Shown: positions 47,160 to 56,418 of the stretch, in pieces
How positions within the stretch are numbered: position 1 is the first letter of the stretch
Layout of the letters: each line of letters opens with the position of its first letter
Assembly (NCBI RefSeq): GCF_049673105.1
Contig: NZ_JBATXG010000026.1
Span: forward strand, 1 to 64,000
Reading direction: 5' to 3'
From: Castellaniella sp049673105
GTDB taxonomy: Bacteria; Pseudomonadota; Gammaproteobacteria; Burkholderiales; Burkholderiaceae_B
Length of the DNA stretch: 64,000 bases
Notes under the pieces: generated by a model
Seen by the model: only the letters and a program-made list of their open reading frames with translations
The model's database searches: none
What the model was told of the DNA's origin: nothing
Translations under genes and position numbers: made by a program

Positions 47160-48623
47160 ATGGGAAAAATCACTGGTTTCATGGAATTTGACCGGGTCAA
47201 GCCGGCCTACGAAGCGCCCGCCAGCCGTCTGCGACACTGGAAGGAATTCATCTCGCCGCTGACAAACGAGGAAGCCCGCATCCAGGGCGCCCGGTGCATG
47301 GACTGCGGGGTGCCGTTCTGCACCCACGCCTGCCCGGTCAACAACATCATCCCCGACTGGAATGACCTGGTCTACAAACAGGACTGGAAGCGCGCCCTGG
47401 ACACGCTGTTGTCCACCAACAATTTCCCGGAATTCACGGGCCGCATCTGTCCCGCGCCCTGCGAGGCCGCCTGTACCCTGAATCTGAACGACACCGCAGT
47501 GGGCATCAAGTCCATCGAACACACCATCATCGAACGCGGCTGGCAGGAAGGCTGGGTTGTCCCTCAGCCCCCGGCCCGCAAGACCGGCAAAAAGGTCGCC
47601 ATCGTGGGATCGGGGCCTGCCGGCCTGGCCTGTGCCCAACAGCTGGCGCGCGCCGGCCACAGCGTGTCGGTCTATGAAAAGAGCAATCGCATCGGCGGCT
47701 TGCTGCGTTACGGCATTCCCGACTTCAAGCTGGAAAAGACCCACATCGATCGGCGTCTGGCGCAGATGGAATCCGAAGGCGTGGAATTCCTGCCATCCAC
47801 CTATGTGGGGCGGGCTGAAGACGCCGACGACGGCCTGACCGTCATCACGCCCGACGAGTTGCTGGCCCAACACGACGCCGTGGTGCTGGCCGGCGGCAGC
47901 GAACAGCCCCGCGACCTGCCGGTCCCCGGACGTGAGCTGCGCGGCGTGCATTTCGCCATGGATTTCCTGCGCCAGCAGAACAAAATCAACCACGGCGACC
48001 GCATCGCCAAGCCCATCAACGCCAAAGGCAAGCACGTGGTGGTCATCGGCGGCGGCGATACCGGGTCGGACTGCGTGGGCACCAGCAACCGTCAGGGTGC
48101 GGCCTCGGTCACGCAATTCGAACTGATGTTCCGCCCGCCCGAAGAAGAAAACAAGATGCTCACCTGGCCGTACTGGCCCATCAAGCTGCGCACGTCCTCG
48201 TCCCACGACGAAGGCTGCCAGCGCGACTGGGCGGTCGGCACCCAGGCCTTCGAGGGCAAAGGCGGCAAAGTCGAAAAGCTGGTGGCCACCCGCCTGGAAT
48301 GGCTCAAGGACAAGGCCACCGGCCAGATGAAGATGCGCGAGGTCAAGGATTCCCGCTTCGACATCCAGGCCGACCTGGTGCTGTTGGCCATGGGCTTCGT
48401 CGCGCCGGTGCGCGCGGTGCTGGATGCCTTCGGTGTCGAGGTGAATGGTCGCGGCAATGCACAGGCCAACACCGATGACTACTGCAGCTCGCAGACCAAG
48501 GTCTTTGCCGCCGGCGACATGCGGCGCGGTCAATCGCTGGTGGTCTGGGCCATCCGCGAAGGCCGTCAATGCGCCCGCTCGGTAGACGAATATCTGATGG
48601 GTTCCTCGCAACTGCCTCGCTAA
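47160..48623 (+). CDS. gltD: Glutamate synthase (NADPH) small subunit
   Basis: The 487-residue subunit passes electrons from NADPH to GltB. It has N-terminal Fe-S cysteine clusters (CMDCGVPFCTHACPVNNIIPDWN at about residues 47-69 and CPAPCEAACTLNLN near 98-111), an FAD site GSGPAGLACAQQLARAG near 148, and an NADPH site GGGDTGSDCVGTSNRQG near 296. ATG 47160 gives the family-typical MGKITGFMEF; the in-frame ATG at 47109 lies inside gltB. Confidence 0.97.
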   Translation: MGKITGFMEFDRVKPAYEAPASRLRHWKEFISPLTNEEARIQGARCMDCGVPFCTHACPVNNIIPDWNDLVYKQDWKRALDTLLSTNNFPEFTGRICPAPCEAACTLNLNDTAVGIKSIEHTIIERGWQEGWVVPQPPARKTGKKVAIVGSGPAGLACAQQLARAGHSVSVYEKSNRIGGLLRYGIPDFKLEKTHIDRRLAQMESEGVEFLPSTYVGRAEDADDGLTVITPDELLAQHDAVVLAGGSEQPRDLPVPGRELRGVHFAMDFLRQQNKINHGDRIAKPINAKGKHVVVIGGGDTGSDCVGTSNRQGAASVTQFELMFRPPEEENKMLTWPYWPIKLRTSSSHDEGCQRDWAVGTQAFEGKGGKVEKLVATRLEWLKDKATGQMKMREVKDSRFDIQADLVLLAMGFVAPVRAVLDAFGVEVNGRGNAQANTDDYCSSQTKVFAAGDMRRGQSLVVWAIREGRQCARSVDEYLMGSSQLPR

Positions 48624-48648
48624 GGCAGGCAGCTGCGAGGGCGGCGGA

Positions 48649-49140
48649 TTAGTGCTGCGGAATGCTGACGTCTTGCCAGCCGGGATGGTCGAAATACTCG
48701 CCGTAGCGGTTCAAGGCCTGCGCCAGCTGCACCACGCCGGAGGCGCGGGATTGCCCGGCCTGCTTGCCGCTCACCGCTTCGGTGCCGCTGATCATGTCGG
48801 CCAGGATAACGTGCAAGGCCGCGTCCGCTTCGGGGGCAAGCTTGCAGTGTTCAACGATGTAGGCGAATTCCTGATTGGCCTGCGCGCCCAAGGCATCATA
48901 TTGCGCATCGCTAAGCCTGCCGGCGTGCGCCGCCGGCAGCGCGGTGCCGACGGCTTGCGTCAGCTTGCCCATCGACAGGCGCAGGGGGGCGTCGGTTTCC
49001 CACTTCTGGCCGTGGTTCAACGTCAAGGGGGCAGCGGAGGCCGCATCATGATGATGGGCATCGGCGGCGAAGGCAGGCCCGCCCGCCACGGGAGCAACCA
49101 GCGCCAGTATCAGGGCAAGGCGGGAGAAGTGCGTTTTCAT
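48649..49140 (-). CDS. Small His-rich periplasmic protein, unknown function
   Basis: The 163-residue protein has a clear signal peptide (MKTHFSRLALILALVAPVAG, cleavage near GPAFA) and then a DAHHHD cluster that could bind metal. The rest is helical (KWETDAPLRLSMGKLTQAVG). It resembles proteins sometimes annotated DnrO in other proteobacteria, but no function is established. It lies downstream of an ECF sigma / anti-sigma / metal-sensor-like trio on the same strand, 143 bp away. Confidence 0.75.
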   Translation of the reverse strand: MKTHFSRLALILALVAPVAGGPAFAADAHHHDAASAAPLTLNHGQKWETDAPLRLSMGKLTQAVGTALPAAHAGRLSDAQYDALGAQANQEFAYIVEHCKLAPEADAALHVILADMISGTEAVSGKQAGQSRASGVVQLAQALNRYGEYFDHPGWQDVSIPQH

Positions 49141-49283
49141 GAGTCGATTCCTGTCTGAATGGATGGAAATGTCGAGATGACATCTCTATCAACGCGCCGC
49201 ACCGAAAAAAGTTCCTCTTCCCCCGCCTCCTGCCTGGCATTCCGCATGTTTCGCACACGCAGGCATGCAAGGGCGCGCGGTGC

Positions 49284-49742
49284 TCAGCGATGCAGGTGTT
49301 CCGCCTGTGATGCCTGCTCGCCATACTCCTGCAGCAGCAGGGACTTCAGCGCAGACCGCTGGCCGGCATTCAGCACCTCGCGCTCGGCCAGCAGTTGGGC
49401 AATCACGCGCTTTTGCTGTCCATCCTGCAAAGCCGCGATGCGCGCCTGCAACGCCGCCAGCTTGCGCTCATCCGGATGGTCCGCGAAAACTTCATCCAGC
49501 AAGGTCTGGCGCAACACGCGGATATCCGCCCAATTGGCCGCGAGATCCTGCAAGAACGGGGACTCCAGCGCCTGCCAAGCAGCCCGCTGATCCGCATCCA
49601 GCGCCAAGCGATCCGCCAGCGAGGCCGGCGCTGGCTGCGCCGCCCCGACCGCCGATCCGTACCGGTAAGCAGCCATGCCGATGAACCCCACATTCAGGGC
49701 CAGGGACAGGACGCACAGCATTTTTATCATTCGGCCATTCAT
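49284..49742 (-). CDS. Periplasmic heavy-metal sensor / Spy-CnrX-like protein
   Basis: The 152-residue protein has an N-terminal membrane anchor (MIKMLCVLSLALNVGFIGMAAY) and a long helical periplasmic region with LTXXQ-like pattern (LALDADQRAAWQAL; LLAEREVLNAGQRSALKSLL), typical of CpxP/Spy/CnrX/ZraP-type periplasmic sensors. The start at 49742 overlaps the anti-sigma gene stop by 4 bp. By position it could sense metal or misfolded protein and act on the anti-sigma factor; the ligand is unknown. Confidence 0.8.
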   Translation of the reverse strand: MNGRMIKMLCVLSLALNVGFIGMAAYRYGSAVGAAQPAPASLADRLALDADQRAAWQALESPFLQDLAANWADIRVLRQTLLDEVFADHPDERKLAALQARIAALQDGQQKRVIAQLLAEREVLNAGQRSALKSLLLQEYGEQASQAEHLHR

Positions 49743-50185
49743 GATCGTTCCTTGGGTGTGCCACACAGTTCCGCGGCGGCGCACAAGCCGCCAGGCGGCA
49801 CCGGGTTGAAAAGACTCAGCCGCATATCCACCGCCGCCGGTCGAGAAGAAGCAACCGGCGTCCAGGACACATCCGCCAGGCCAACGCCCACCAGCAGCGA
49901 CGCCGCCGCCGTCAGGCCCAGCGGCATCCAGGCGACCCAGCGCCGTCCGATCCAGGACCAGAGATCATGCCGGGCTGGTGGCGGCGCCGTATAGGGGCGG
50001 GAAAAATCGTGCTCCAGCACGGGCGAGGGCAAGGCCTGCAGATCTGCGGACAGAGCTCGCAGGACATCCAGTTCCGCCGCGCAGAGGGGGCACGTCTGGA
50101 CATGCCGGGTGATCAGCTGACGGCGCGGCCCGGTCCATTCCGGATCCAGGCAGGCCGACAACAGGACGGTTCTGGGGCAAGGCAT
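49739..50185 (-). CDS. Zinc-finger anti-sigma factor
   Basis: The 148-residue protein has a ZAS motif H28-x3-C32-x2-C35 in its cytoplasmic part and one membrane helix (WMPLGLTAAASLLVGVGLA near residues 85-103) followed by a periplasmic tail. It would hold the adjacent ECF sigma factor inactive at the inner membrane. It starts 9 bp after the sigma-factor stop and overlaps the sensor gene. Confidence 0.85.
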   Translation of the reverse strand: MPCPRTVLLSACLDPEWTGPRRQLITRHVQTCPLCAAELDVLRALSADLQALPSPVLEHDFSRPYTAPPPARHDLWSWIGRRWVAWMPLGLTAAASLLVGVGLADVSWTPVASSRPAAVDMRLSLFNPVPPGGLCAAAELCGTPKERS

Positions 50186-50194
50186 GGGGTTCTC

Positions 50195-50740
50195 CTAATG
50201 ATGACGCAAAACGGCCAACAAGGCCGCTCGCGCGCGAGCCAGGCGGGATCTGACGGTGCCAGGGTTCAATTCCAGAGTCTGTGCGATGTCCTCGTAGGAC
50301 ATGCCCTCGATCTCTCGCAACAGCAGGATTTCACGGTGCGCCGCCGGCAACGCGGCCAGCGCCGTCTCCAGCTGCCGTATCCGCTGTTGGGCTTCCAGCT
50401 GCTGCTCGGGGCCGGGCGCCGGGTCCGGGGTCTCCAGGCCGTCATCCAGCGGCTCGAACACCACGCGCTTCGCCCGGCGCAGATGGTCCAGCGCCAGATT
50501 ATGCGCAATGCGAAACAACCAAGTCCGAAAACGCGCCTCCGGGCGCCAGGACGGCATCGCCCGGAACGCGCGCACGAACGTATCCTGCGCCAGTTCGCGC
50601 GCCGTCTCTGGAAGCCCCGTCATCCGCGCCAGATAGCGGTGCACGGCCCCCTGATGGCGCTTGACCAGCCAGGAAAAGGCATGCTGGTCCCCTGCGCCGG
50701 CACGCAGCGCATATTGGGTCTCGTCAGGGTCGGCATCCAT
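50195..50740 (-). CDS. ECF RNA polymerase sigma factor
   Basis: The 181-residue sigma factor has region 2 (AFSWLVKRHQGAVHRYLARMTG near residues 21-42 and FRTWLFRIAHNLALDHLRR near 70-88) and region 4 (LPAAHREILLLREIEGMSYEDIAQTLELNPGTVRSRLARARAAL near 129-172). The start is ATG 50740; a GTG two codons upstream is possible. It is first in the sigma / anti-sigma / sensor operon and diverges from mlaF. Confidence 0.92.
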   Translation of the reverse strand: MDADPDETQYALRAGAGDQHAFSWLVKRHQGAVHRYLARMTGLPETARELAQDTFVRAFRAMPSWRPEARFRTWLFRIAHNLALDHLRRAKRVVFEPLDDGLETPDPAPGPEQQLEAQQRIRQLETALAALPAAHREILLLREIEGMSYEDIAQTLELNPGTVRSRLARARAALLAVLRHH

Positions 50741-50926
50741 ACTCACATATGCTCCAACGCACGGCGCCGGGAAAAGTTCCCTGCACCAGCGATGATAGCG
50801 GTTGCAGCCGCCGGGCACGCCGCACCAGACGCCTCTGCCGCACCCGGTCGCGTGAGCCGGCAGCAGCGCAAACGCTATAGCAGGTACAATTCTTTCGATA
50901 GGAAAAAAGAGGCCAGACCCATCCTT

Positions 50927-51748
50927 ATGACCACGCCCCCCGATCCTCTCGTGACCTTCGCCGGCGTCTCGCTGGGCTACGGAGAATTCACGGTGCTGCG
51001 CGACATCGACCTGCAGGTCATGCCGGGGCAAGTCGTGGCCATGATGGGCGGCTCGGGCTCGGGCAAGACCACGCTGCTGCGAGCGGTCACGGGTCAGCTA
51101 CCGGCGCAAGCGGGTGACATCACCGTCTTTGGCCGCAGCATGGCCGCCCTGCAAGGCGAACAACTGCGCAAAATCCGCCAGCGCATGGGGGTGCTGTTTC
51201 AGGGCGGCGCGCTCTTCACCGATCTGGACGTCTTTGAAAACGTCGCCTTCCCTTTGCGCGAGCACACCTGCATTTCCGAACAACAGATTCTCGAACGCGT
51301 ACTGGACAAACTCCAGGCCGTCGGCCTGCGCCATGCGGCGCATCTGCGCATCGCGGAAATTTCCGGCGGCATGGCGCGGCGCGTCGCCCTGGCGCGCGCG
51401 GTGGTGCTGGAACCCGAGCTCATCCTGTACGACGAACCCTTCGCCGGTCTGGACCCGATTTCTCTGGGCATCACGGCGCAGCTGATCCGCGACATGACGG
51501 ACAAACTGGGCTGCGCCTCCATCCTGATCACGCACGATGTAGCGGAATCCTTCGCCATCGTGGATCAGGTCTATCTGATCGGCCAGGGCCGCCTGATGGC
51601 CCAGGGCGCCCCAGCGGAACTGTCCGCTTCCCAGGACGACTATCTGCAGCAGTTCCTACAGGGTCGGCCAGACGGCCCGATCGCCTTTCACTATCCGCTG
51701 ACCCCTGCTTTCGAACGCTGGCTGGCGGCCCGACGGGGGATGGCATGA
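50927..51748 (+). CDS. mlaF: Phospholipid ABC transporter ATP-binding protein MlaF
   Basis: The 273-residue ATPase has Walker A GGSGSGKTTLL near residues 44-54, the MlaF/Mkl-type VLFQGGALFTDLDVFENVAFPLREH near 90-114, signature ISGGMARRVALARA near 143-156, and Walker B LILYDEPFAGLDP. It powers phospholipid movement between inner and outer membrane. ATG 50927 was chosen; the frame extends far upstream without homology. It overlaps mlaE by 4 bp. Confidence 0.95.
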   Translation: MTTPPDPLVTFAGVSLGYGEFTVLRDIDLQVMPGQVVAMMGGSGSGKTTLLRAVTGQLPAQAGDITVFGRSMAALQGEQLRKIRQRMGVLFQGGALFTDLDVFENVAFPLREHTCISEQQILERVLDKLQAVGLRHAAHLRIAEISGGMARRVALARAVVLEPELILYDEPFAGLDPISLGITAQLIRDMTDKLGCASILITHDVAESFAIVDQVYLIGQGRLMAQGAPAELSASQDDYLQQFLQGRPDGPIAFHYPLTPAFERWLAARRGMA

Positions 51749-52533
51749 ACGCGCTGTCGCGCCGCATCGCGACCCTGGGACATGGCTTCATCGCCATGCT
51801 GACGGGTCTGGGGGCCTTCGCCCGCCTGTTTGGGGCCATTCTGGCCCGCAGCAGCATCCTGTGGCGCCGGCCCAGGTTGACCATCCAGCAGGTGCACTTC
51901 ATCGGCAACCATTCTCTGTTGATCATCGGCGTCTCGGGCCTGTTCGTGGGCTTTGTGCTGGGGCTGCAGGGCTATTACACCCTGAACCGCTACGGCTCGG
52001 AAGAAGCCCTGGGCCTGCTGGTGGCGCTGTCACTGACCCGCGAACTGGGGCCGGTCGTCACCGCCCTGCTGTTCGCCGGGCGCGCAGGCACCTCGCTGAC
52101 CGCCGAAATCGGCCTGATGAAAGCCGGCGAGCAACTGTCCGCCATGGAAGTCATGGCCGTCGACCCGATCCGCCGGGTACTGGCGCCACGCTTCTGGGGC
52201 GGCGTCATCGCCATGCCGGTGCTGGCCGCCGTCTTTTCCATGGTCGGCATCCTGGGCGGCTGGTTCGTCGGGGTGGTGCTGATCGGCATAGACCCCGGCG
52301 CCTTCTGGTCGCAGATGCAAGGCGGGGTGGACGTCATCAGCGACGTCCTCAACGGGGTCATCAAGAGCCTGGTCTTCGGCATCGTGGTCACGCTCATCGC
52401 CCTGCACCAGGGCTGGACTGCCTTACCCACCCCTGAAGGGGTATCACGCGCCACGACGCGCACGGTCGTCAGCGGCGCACTGGCCGTGCTGGGGCTGGAT
52501 TTCCTGCTGACGGCGCTGATGTTTGCGCACTAA
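51745..52533 (+). CDS. mlaE: Phospholipid ABC transporter permease MlaE
   Basis: The 262-residue permease has the MlaE family core: GLFVGFVLGLQGYYTL near residue 65, LSLTRELGPVVTALLFAGRAGTSLTAEIGLMKAGEQLSAMEVMAVDP near 93-139, and several membrane helices. It forms the inner-membrane channel with MlaF and MlaD. Confidence 0.95.
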   Translation: MNALSRRIATLGHGFIAMLTGLGAFARLFGAILARSSILWRRPRLTIQQVHFIGNHSLLIIGVSGLFVGFVLGLQGYYTLNRYGSEEALGLLVALSLTRELGPVVTALLFAGRAGTSLTAEIGLMKAGEQLSAMEVMAVDPIRRVLAPRFWGGVIAMPVLAAVFSMVGILGGWFVGVVLIGIDPGAFWSQMQGGVDVISDVLNGVIKSLVFGIVVTLIALHQGWTALPTPEGVSRATTRTVVSGALAVLGLDFLLTALMFAH

Positions 52534-52543
52534 GGATCATTTC

Positions 52544-53038
52544 ATGACACGCGAAAAAACCGATTTCTGGGTTGGGTTGTTCATTCTGCTAGGCCTGATC
52601 GCTCTGGTGTTTCTGGCCTTGCGGGCCGGCAACATGAGCTCCTTTTCCTTTGCTCCCACCTACCGGATCCAGGCCCATTTCGACAATATCGGCGGCCTGA
52701 AAGTCCGCGCTCCCGTGAAAAGCAGCGGGGTCGTCGTCGGGCGCGTGGCCTCGATCGGCTTCGACAATCAGCGCTTCCAGGCCACGGTGGCGCTGGACCT
52801 GGAACAAAGCTATCAATTCCCGACCGACACCTCGGCATCCATCCTGACCTCGGGACTGCTGGGCGAACAGTACATCGGCCTGACGCCGGGCGGCGAGGAC
52901 AAGAACCTGGCCGATGGCGGCGCGATCCAGTTCACCCAATCCGCGGTCGTGCTGGAAGACCTGATCAGCAAATTCCTGTACAACTCGGCTGAAAAAGAAG
53001 GTTCATCGGCCGCGCCTGCGGCTGAACAAACCCACTGA
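52544..53038 (+). CDS. mlaD: Phospholipid-binding MCE protein MlaD
   Basis: The 164-residue protein has one N-terminal membrane helix (WVGLFILLGLIALVFLAL near residues 8-25) and an MCE domain (YRIQAHFDNIGGLKVRAPVKSSGVVVGRVASIGFD near 42-76; LLGEQYIGLTPGG near 110-122). It forms a hexameric lipid channel at the periplasmic side of MlaE. It follows mlaE by 10 bp. Confidence 0.95.
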   Translation: MTREKTDFWVGLFILLGLIALVFLALRAGNMSSFSFAPTYRIQAHFDNIGGLKVRAPVKSSGVVVGRVASIGFDNQRFQATVALDLEQSYQFPTDTSASILTSGLLGEQYIGLTPGGEDKNLADGGAIQFTQSAVVLEDLISKFLYNSAEKEGSSAAPAAEQTH

Positions 53039-53167
53039 CACTGCCTCCAATCGCCCTATTCCCGCGCCGCAGCGATCACGCAACAGATGCGTCCGCCCGG
53101 ATAACAAAGGTTACAATGCGGACGCAGTCAGCCGGACCGGCTGCCTCCCTACCGTTCTCGATCCCAC

Positions 53168-54001
53168 ATGACCACGACTGCTCCCTCGCATCCGCCTCAC
53201 CTCCATAGACCCCGCAAGGCGCGTACCGCGCTGGCCTTGGCAGCCGTGGCATTGACGGCGGGCTGCGCCCAGGTGCCCCAGCCCTCCCCCAACGATCCGT
53301 GGGAATCCTATAACCGGGGCATGTACAGCTTCAACGACACGTTGGACCGCGCAGTGCTCAAGCCGATCGCCACCGGCTACGAAACCGTCACACCGCGCCC
53401 GGTGCGCACCTGTGTCCACAATATCTTCAGCAACCTGGGCGATGTCTGGTCCGGTATCAACAGCCTGTTGCAAGGCCGTGGCCGCGACTTCGTCGACACC
53501 TTCGGACGCGTGTTGTTCAACACCACGGCCGGCCTGGGCGGCTGTATCGACATTGCCTCGATGCACGGCGCGCGCAAGATTCCCAACGACTTCGGCATGA
53601 CGCTAGGCGTCTGGGGTTTCGGTCAAGGGCCGTACTTTGTCCTGCCCTTCCTGGGCCCCAGCACGGTGCGCGACAGCGTCGGCACCGCCGTCACCCTGAC
53701 GGCGCCTGTGACCCCGACCGCCGCTGTCTTCGCCATCGATAATGTGCCGGTTCGCAACTCCCTCCTGGGCCTGTACATCGTCGACACACGCGCCAATCTG
53801 CTGGAAGCCGACCGCCTGGTAGACCAGATCGCGCTGGACAGATACAGTTTCATCCGCGATGCCTATTTGCAGCGTCGCAAGGCTATGCTGGATAGCCGTG
53901 CACAGGGCGAACGCGCCAGCACCGAAGACACGCTGAATCAAGCCGATCCTGCTGACAACCTGCCCGTATACGACGACCCGGAAGTCGACACCGCCCACTA
54001 A
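53168..54001 (+). CDS. mlaA: Outer-membrane lipoprotein MlaA (VacJ)
   Basis: The 277-residue lipoprotein has a signal with lipobox LTAGC (Cys near residue 33) and the MlaA core NDPWESYNRGMYSFNDTLDRAVLKP followed by NIFSNLGDVWSGINSLLQG and GVWGFGQGPYFVLPFLGPST. It sits in the outer membrane, removing surface phospholipids. It is separated from mlaD by a 129-bp gap without a gene. Confidence 0.95.
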   Translation: MTTTAPSHPPHLHRPRKARTALALAAVALTAGCAQVPQPSPNDPWESYNRGMYSFNDTLDRAVLKPIATGYETVTPRPVRTCVHNIFSNLGDVWSGINSLLQGRGRDFVDTFGRVLFNTTAGLGGCIDIASMHGARKIPNDFGMTLGVWGFGQGPYFVLPFLGPSTVRDSVGTAVTLTAPVTPTAAVFAIDNVPVRNSLLGLYIVDTRANLLEADRLVDQIALDRYSFIRDAYLQRRKAMLDSRAQGERASTEDTLNQADPADNLPVYDDPEVDTAH

Positions 54002-54092
54002 GCACCCTGCCGGTCAGACCCCGGTCTCGTCGGCGGGTCGGCAGAATACAAGCGCTGGAGACCCTTCCCGACGCCCCCTGGAGCCTCGAACG

Positions 54093-54743
54093 ATGACCTT
54101 TTTTTCTTTCTCCAATCTGCACCGCGCCGCCCGCATATCTTTGCTGGGCATCTGCCTGTCTCTGGGGCTGCTGCCGGCTGCGCAAGCCCAACGCCCCGTC
54201 GATGCCAAAGCAACACCCGACGTATTCCTGGGCGCAGTGGCCAATAATATGCTGGACGCCGTCAAGGCCGACCCAAAAGCCCTGCAAGGCGATACCAGTC
54301 ACATCACCGCGCTGGTGCGCCAGTATGCGCTGCCCTACGTGGACATGAACAAAACCACCCGGCTCGCCGCCGGTCGCCACTGGCGCCAGGCCTCGGAACA
54401 GCAACAAGCCGACTTGGTCAAAGCGTTCACCGGCACGTTGATCCGCACCTACAGCGGCGCGTTCACCCGCGTGACGCCCAGCACCACCATCACGCTGCTG
54501 CCCTTCCGCGGCGACACACAAAGCAACGACGCCGTCGTGCGCACCTCCGTTTCTCAGCCCAATAGCCCATCGATCGGGGTAGACTACCGGCTGGAGCAGA
54601 CCGACGCGGGCTGGAAAGTCTATGACCTGAACGTCGAAGGCATCTGGCTGATCCAGAACTACCGCAACCAGTTCGCGCAAGAAATCGGCCGCAGCGGCAT
54701 CGACGGGCTGATCAAGGCCTTGAACGCGAAAAGCGGACAATAA
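54093..54743 (+). CDS. mlaC: Periplasmic phospholipid-binding protein MlaC
   Basis: The 216-residue protein has a signal peptide (LGICLSLGLLPAAQAQ, cleavage near residue 32) and the MlaC/Ttg2 fold marks: YVDMNKTTRLAAGRHWRQASEQQQADLVKAFTGTLIRTYSGAF and the C-terminal GWKVYDLNVEGIWLIQNYRNQF. It shuttles lipid between MlaA and MlaFEDB. No mlaB gene follows, although one usually does in relatives. Confidence 0.95.
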   Translation: MTFFSFSNLHRAARISLLGICLSLGLLPAAQAQRPVDAKATPDVFLGAVANNMLDAVKADPKALQGDTSHITALVRQYALPYVDMNKTTRLAAGRHWRQASEQQQADLVKAFTGTLIRTYSGAFTRVTPSTTITLLPFRGDTQSNDAVVRTSVSQPNSPSIGVDYRLEQTDAGWKVYDLNVEGIWLIQNYRNQFAQEIGRSGIDGLIKALNAKSGQ

Positions 54744-54832
54744 GGCGGCTGGCCGACACGCCCCGGACCAGGTTCCGGGATCACCGCTTATAATGTTCAA
54801 TGGCGCTCATTTCGAAGCGCCGTTGCCTGCAC

Positions 54833-55624
54833 ATGCCCGCTCTCGATCTGCAACACGTCTCCAAAATCTACGCGCCCGCTCGCCCATCCTTGCGCGACCG
54901 GCTCACAGGCCGCCCTGCACCCACTGGATTCCAGGCGCTGCACGACGTCACCCTGACCGTCGAACATGGTGAATTTTTCGGCCTGCTCGGTCCCAACGGC
55001 GCCGGCAAAACCACCCTGATTTCCATTCTGGCCGGCCTGGCGACAGCCACCACAGGCAGCGCGCGAGTCTGCGGCTACGATGTCGTCAAAGATTTCCGCC
55101 TCGCCCGTCAATCCTTGGGCGTAGTCCCCCAGGAAATCGTCTACGACCCCTTTTTCACCGTGCGCGAAACGTTGCGCCTGCAATCGGGGTATTTCGGCCT
55201 GCGCCACAATGACGACTGGATCGACGAGGTGCTGGACAACCTGGGCCTGCTGGACAAGGCCGACACCAATATGCGCGCCCTGTCGGGCGGCATGAAGCGC
55301 CGCGTGCTGGTCGCGCAGGCGCTGGTTCATCGCCCGCCCGTCATCATCCTGGACGAACCCACGGCGGGCGTCGACGTCGACCTGCGCCGCACGCTATGGG
55401 ACTTCATCACCCGCCTGAACCAGGCGGGCCACACGATCCTGCTGACCACACACTACCTGGAAGAAGCCGAATCCCTGTGCGGGCGCGTGGCCATGCTGAA
55501 ATCCGGCCACGTCGTGGCGCTGGACACCACCCAGGCCCTGATGGCCCGGTTCGGCGGCGCCGACCTGGAAGACGCCTTCGTGCACATCATGCACGACGAT
55601 TCCCTGCTGGAAGCCGAACTATGA
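54833..55624 (+). CDS. ABC transporter ATP-binding protein (YadG type)
   Basis: The 263-residue ATPase has Walker A GPNGAGKTTLISILAG near residues 45-60, signature LSGGMKRRVLVAQAL near 146-160, Walker B VIILDEPTAGVDV and switch LTTHYLEEAE. It pairs with the permease that overlaps its stop by 4 bp. YadGH-type transporters have no settled substrate. ATG 54833 was chosen over an upstream ATG at 54800. A TATAAT lies at 54789-54794, without a good -35. Confidence 0.92.
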   Translation: MPALDLQHVSKIYAPARPSLRDRLTGRPAPTGFQALHDVTLTVEHGEFFGLLGPNGAGKTTLISILAGLATATTGSARVCGYDVVKDFRLARQSLGVVPQEIVYDPFFTVRETLRLQSGYFGLRHNDDWIDEVLDNLGLLDKADTNMRALSGGMKRRVLVAQALVHRPPVIILDEPTAGVDVDLRRTLWDFITRLNQAGHTILLTTHYLEEAESLCGRVAMLKSGHVVALDTTQALMARFGGADLEDAFVHIMHDDSLLEAEL

Positions 55625-56412
55625 TCCGCCCCGTCACCCAGACCCGCCCCGCGATGGGATCAGGGTTCCCGACGCTGCTGCACAAGGAACTGATGCGCTT
55701 CTGGAAGGTCGGCACACAGACCATCGCCGCCCCGGTCGTGACGGCCTTGCTCTACCTGCTGATCTTTTCCCACGTGCTGGAAGACCGAGTGCAGGTCTAC
55801 GGCAGCCTGTCCTACACCGCCTTCCTGATTCCCGGCCTGATCATGATGAGCATGCTGCAAAACAGCTTTGCGAACCCCTCATCCTCTCTGATCCAAAGCC
55901 GCATCACCGGCAACCTGATCTTCGTGCTGCTGCCGCCCTTTTCCCATCGGCAGATTTTTGCCGCCTATCTGGTGGCCGCCGTCGTGCGCGGCCTGGCCGT
56001 CGGCGTCTGTATCTGGGCAGTGGCCCTGTTCTTCATGCGGCTGCCGGTCACAGAACCCGTCTGGCTGCTGGTCTTCGCCATCCTGTCCTGTTGGATCCTG
56101 GGTACGCTGGGGCTGATCGCCGGCCTGTGGTCGGAAAAATTCGACCAGCTGGCGGCGTTCCAGAATTTCCTGATCGTGCCGGCCACCTTTCTGTCCGGCG
56201 TGTTCTATTCCATCCACAGTCTGCCGCCTTTCTGGCAGGCCGTGTCGAGCTGGAATCCCGTGTTCTACATGATCGACGGATTCCGCTACGGCTTTTTCGC
56301 CGTATCCGACGTTTCTCCCTGGCACGGGCTAGCCGTGGTGCTGTCCGTTGCCGTGGTCCTGAGTCTGTTCGCCCTGCGTCTGCTGGCGCGGGGCTACAAA
56401 TTACGGAGTTAA
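55621..56412 (+). CDS. ABC-2 type transporter permease (YadH type)
   Basis: The 263-residue permease has six membrane spans in ABC-2 style with conserved segments FLIPGLIMMSMLQNSFANPSSSLIQ, LLPPFSHRQIFAAYLVAAVVRG and FQNFLIVPATFLSGVFYSIHSLPPFWQ. The start overlaps the ATPase stop (ATGA). Confidence 0.92.
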   Translation: MIRPVTQTRPAMGSGFPTLLHKELMRFWKVGTQTIAAPVVTALLYLLIFSHVLEDRVQVYGSLSYTAFLIPGLIMMSMLQNSFANPSSSLIQSRITGNLIFVLLPPFSHRQIFAAYLVAAVVRGLAVGVCIWAVALFFMRLPVTEPVWLLVFAILSCWILGTLGLIAGLWSEKFDQLAAFQNFLIVPATFLSGVFYSIHSLPPFWQAVSSWNPVFYMIDGFRYGFFAVSDVSPWHGLAVVLSVAVVLSLFALRLLARGYKLRS

Positions 56413-56418
56413 GCAGCC

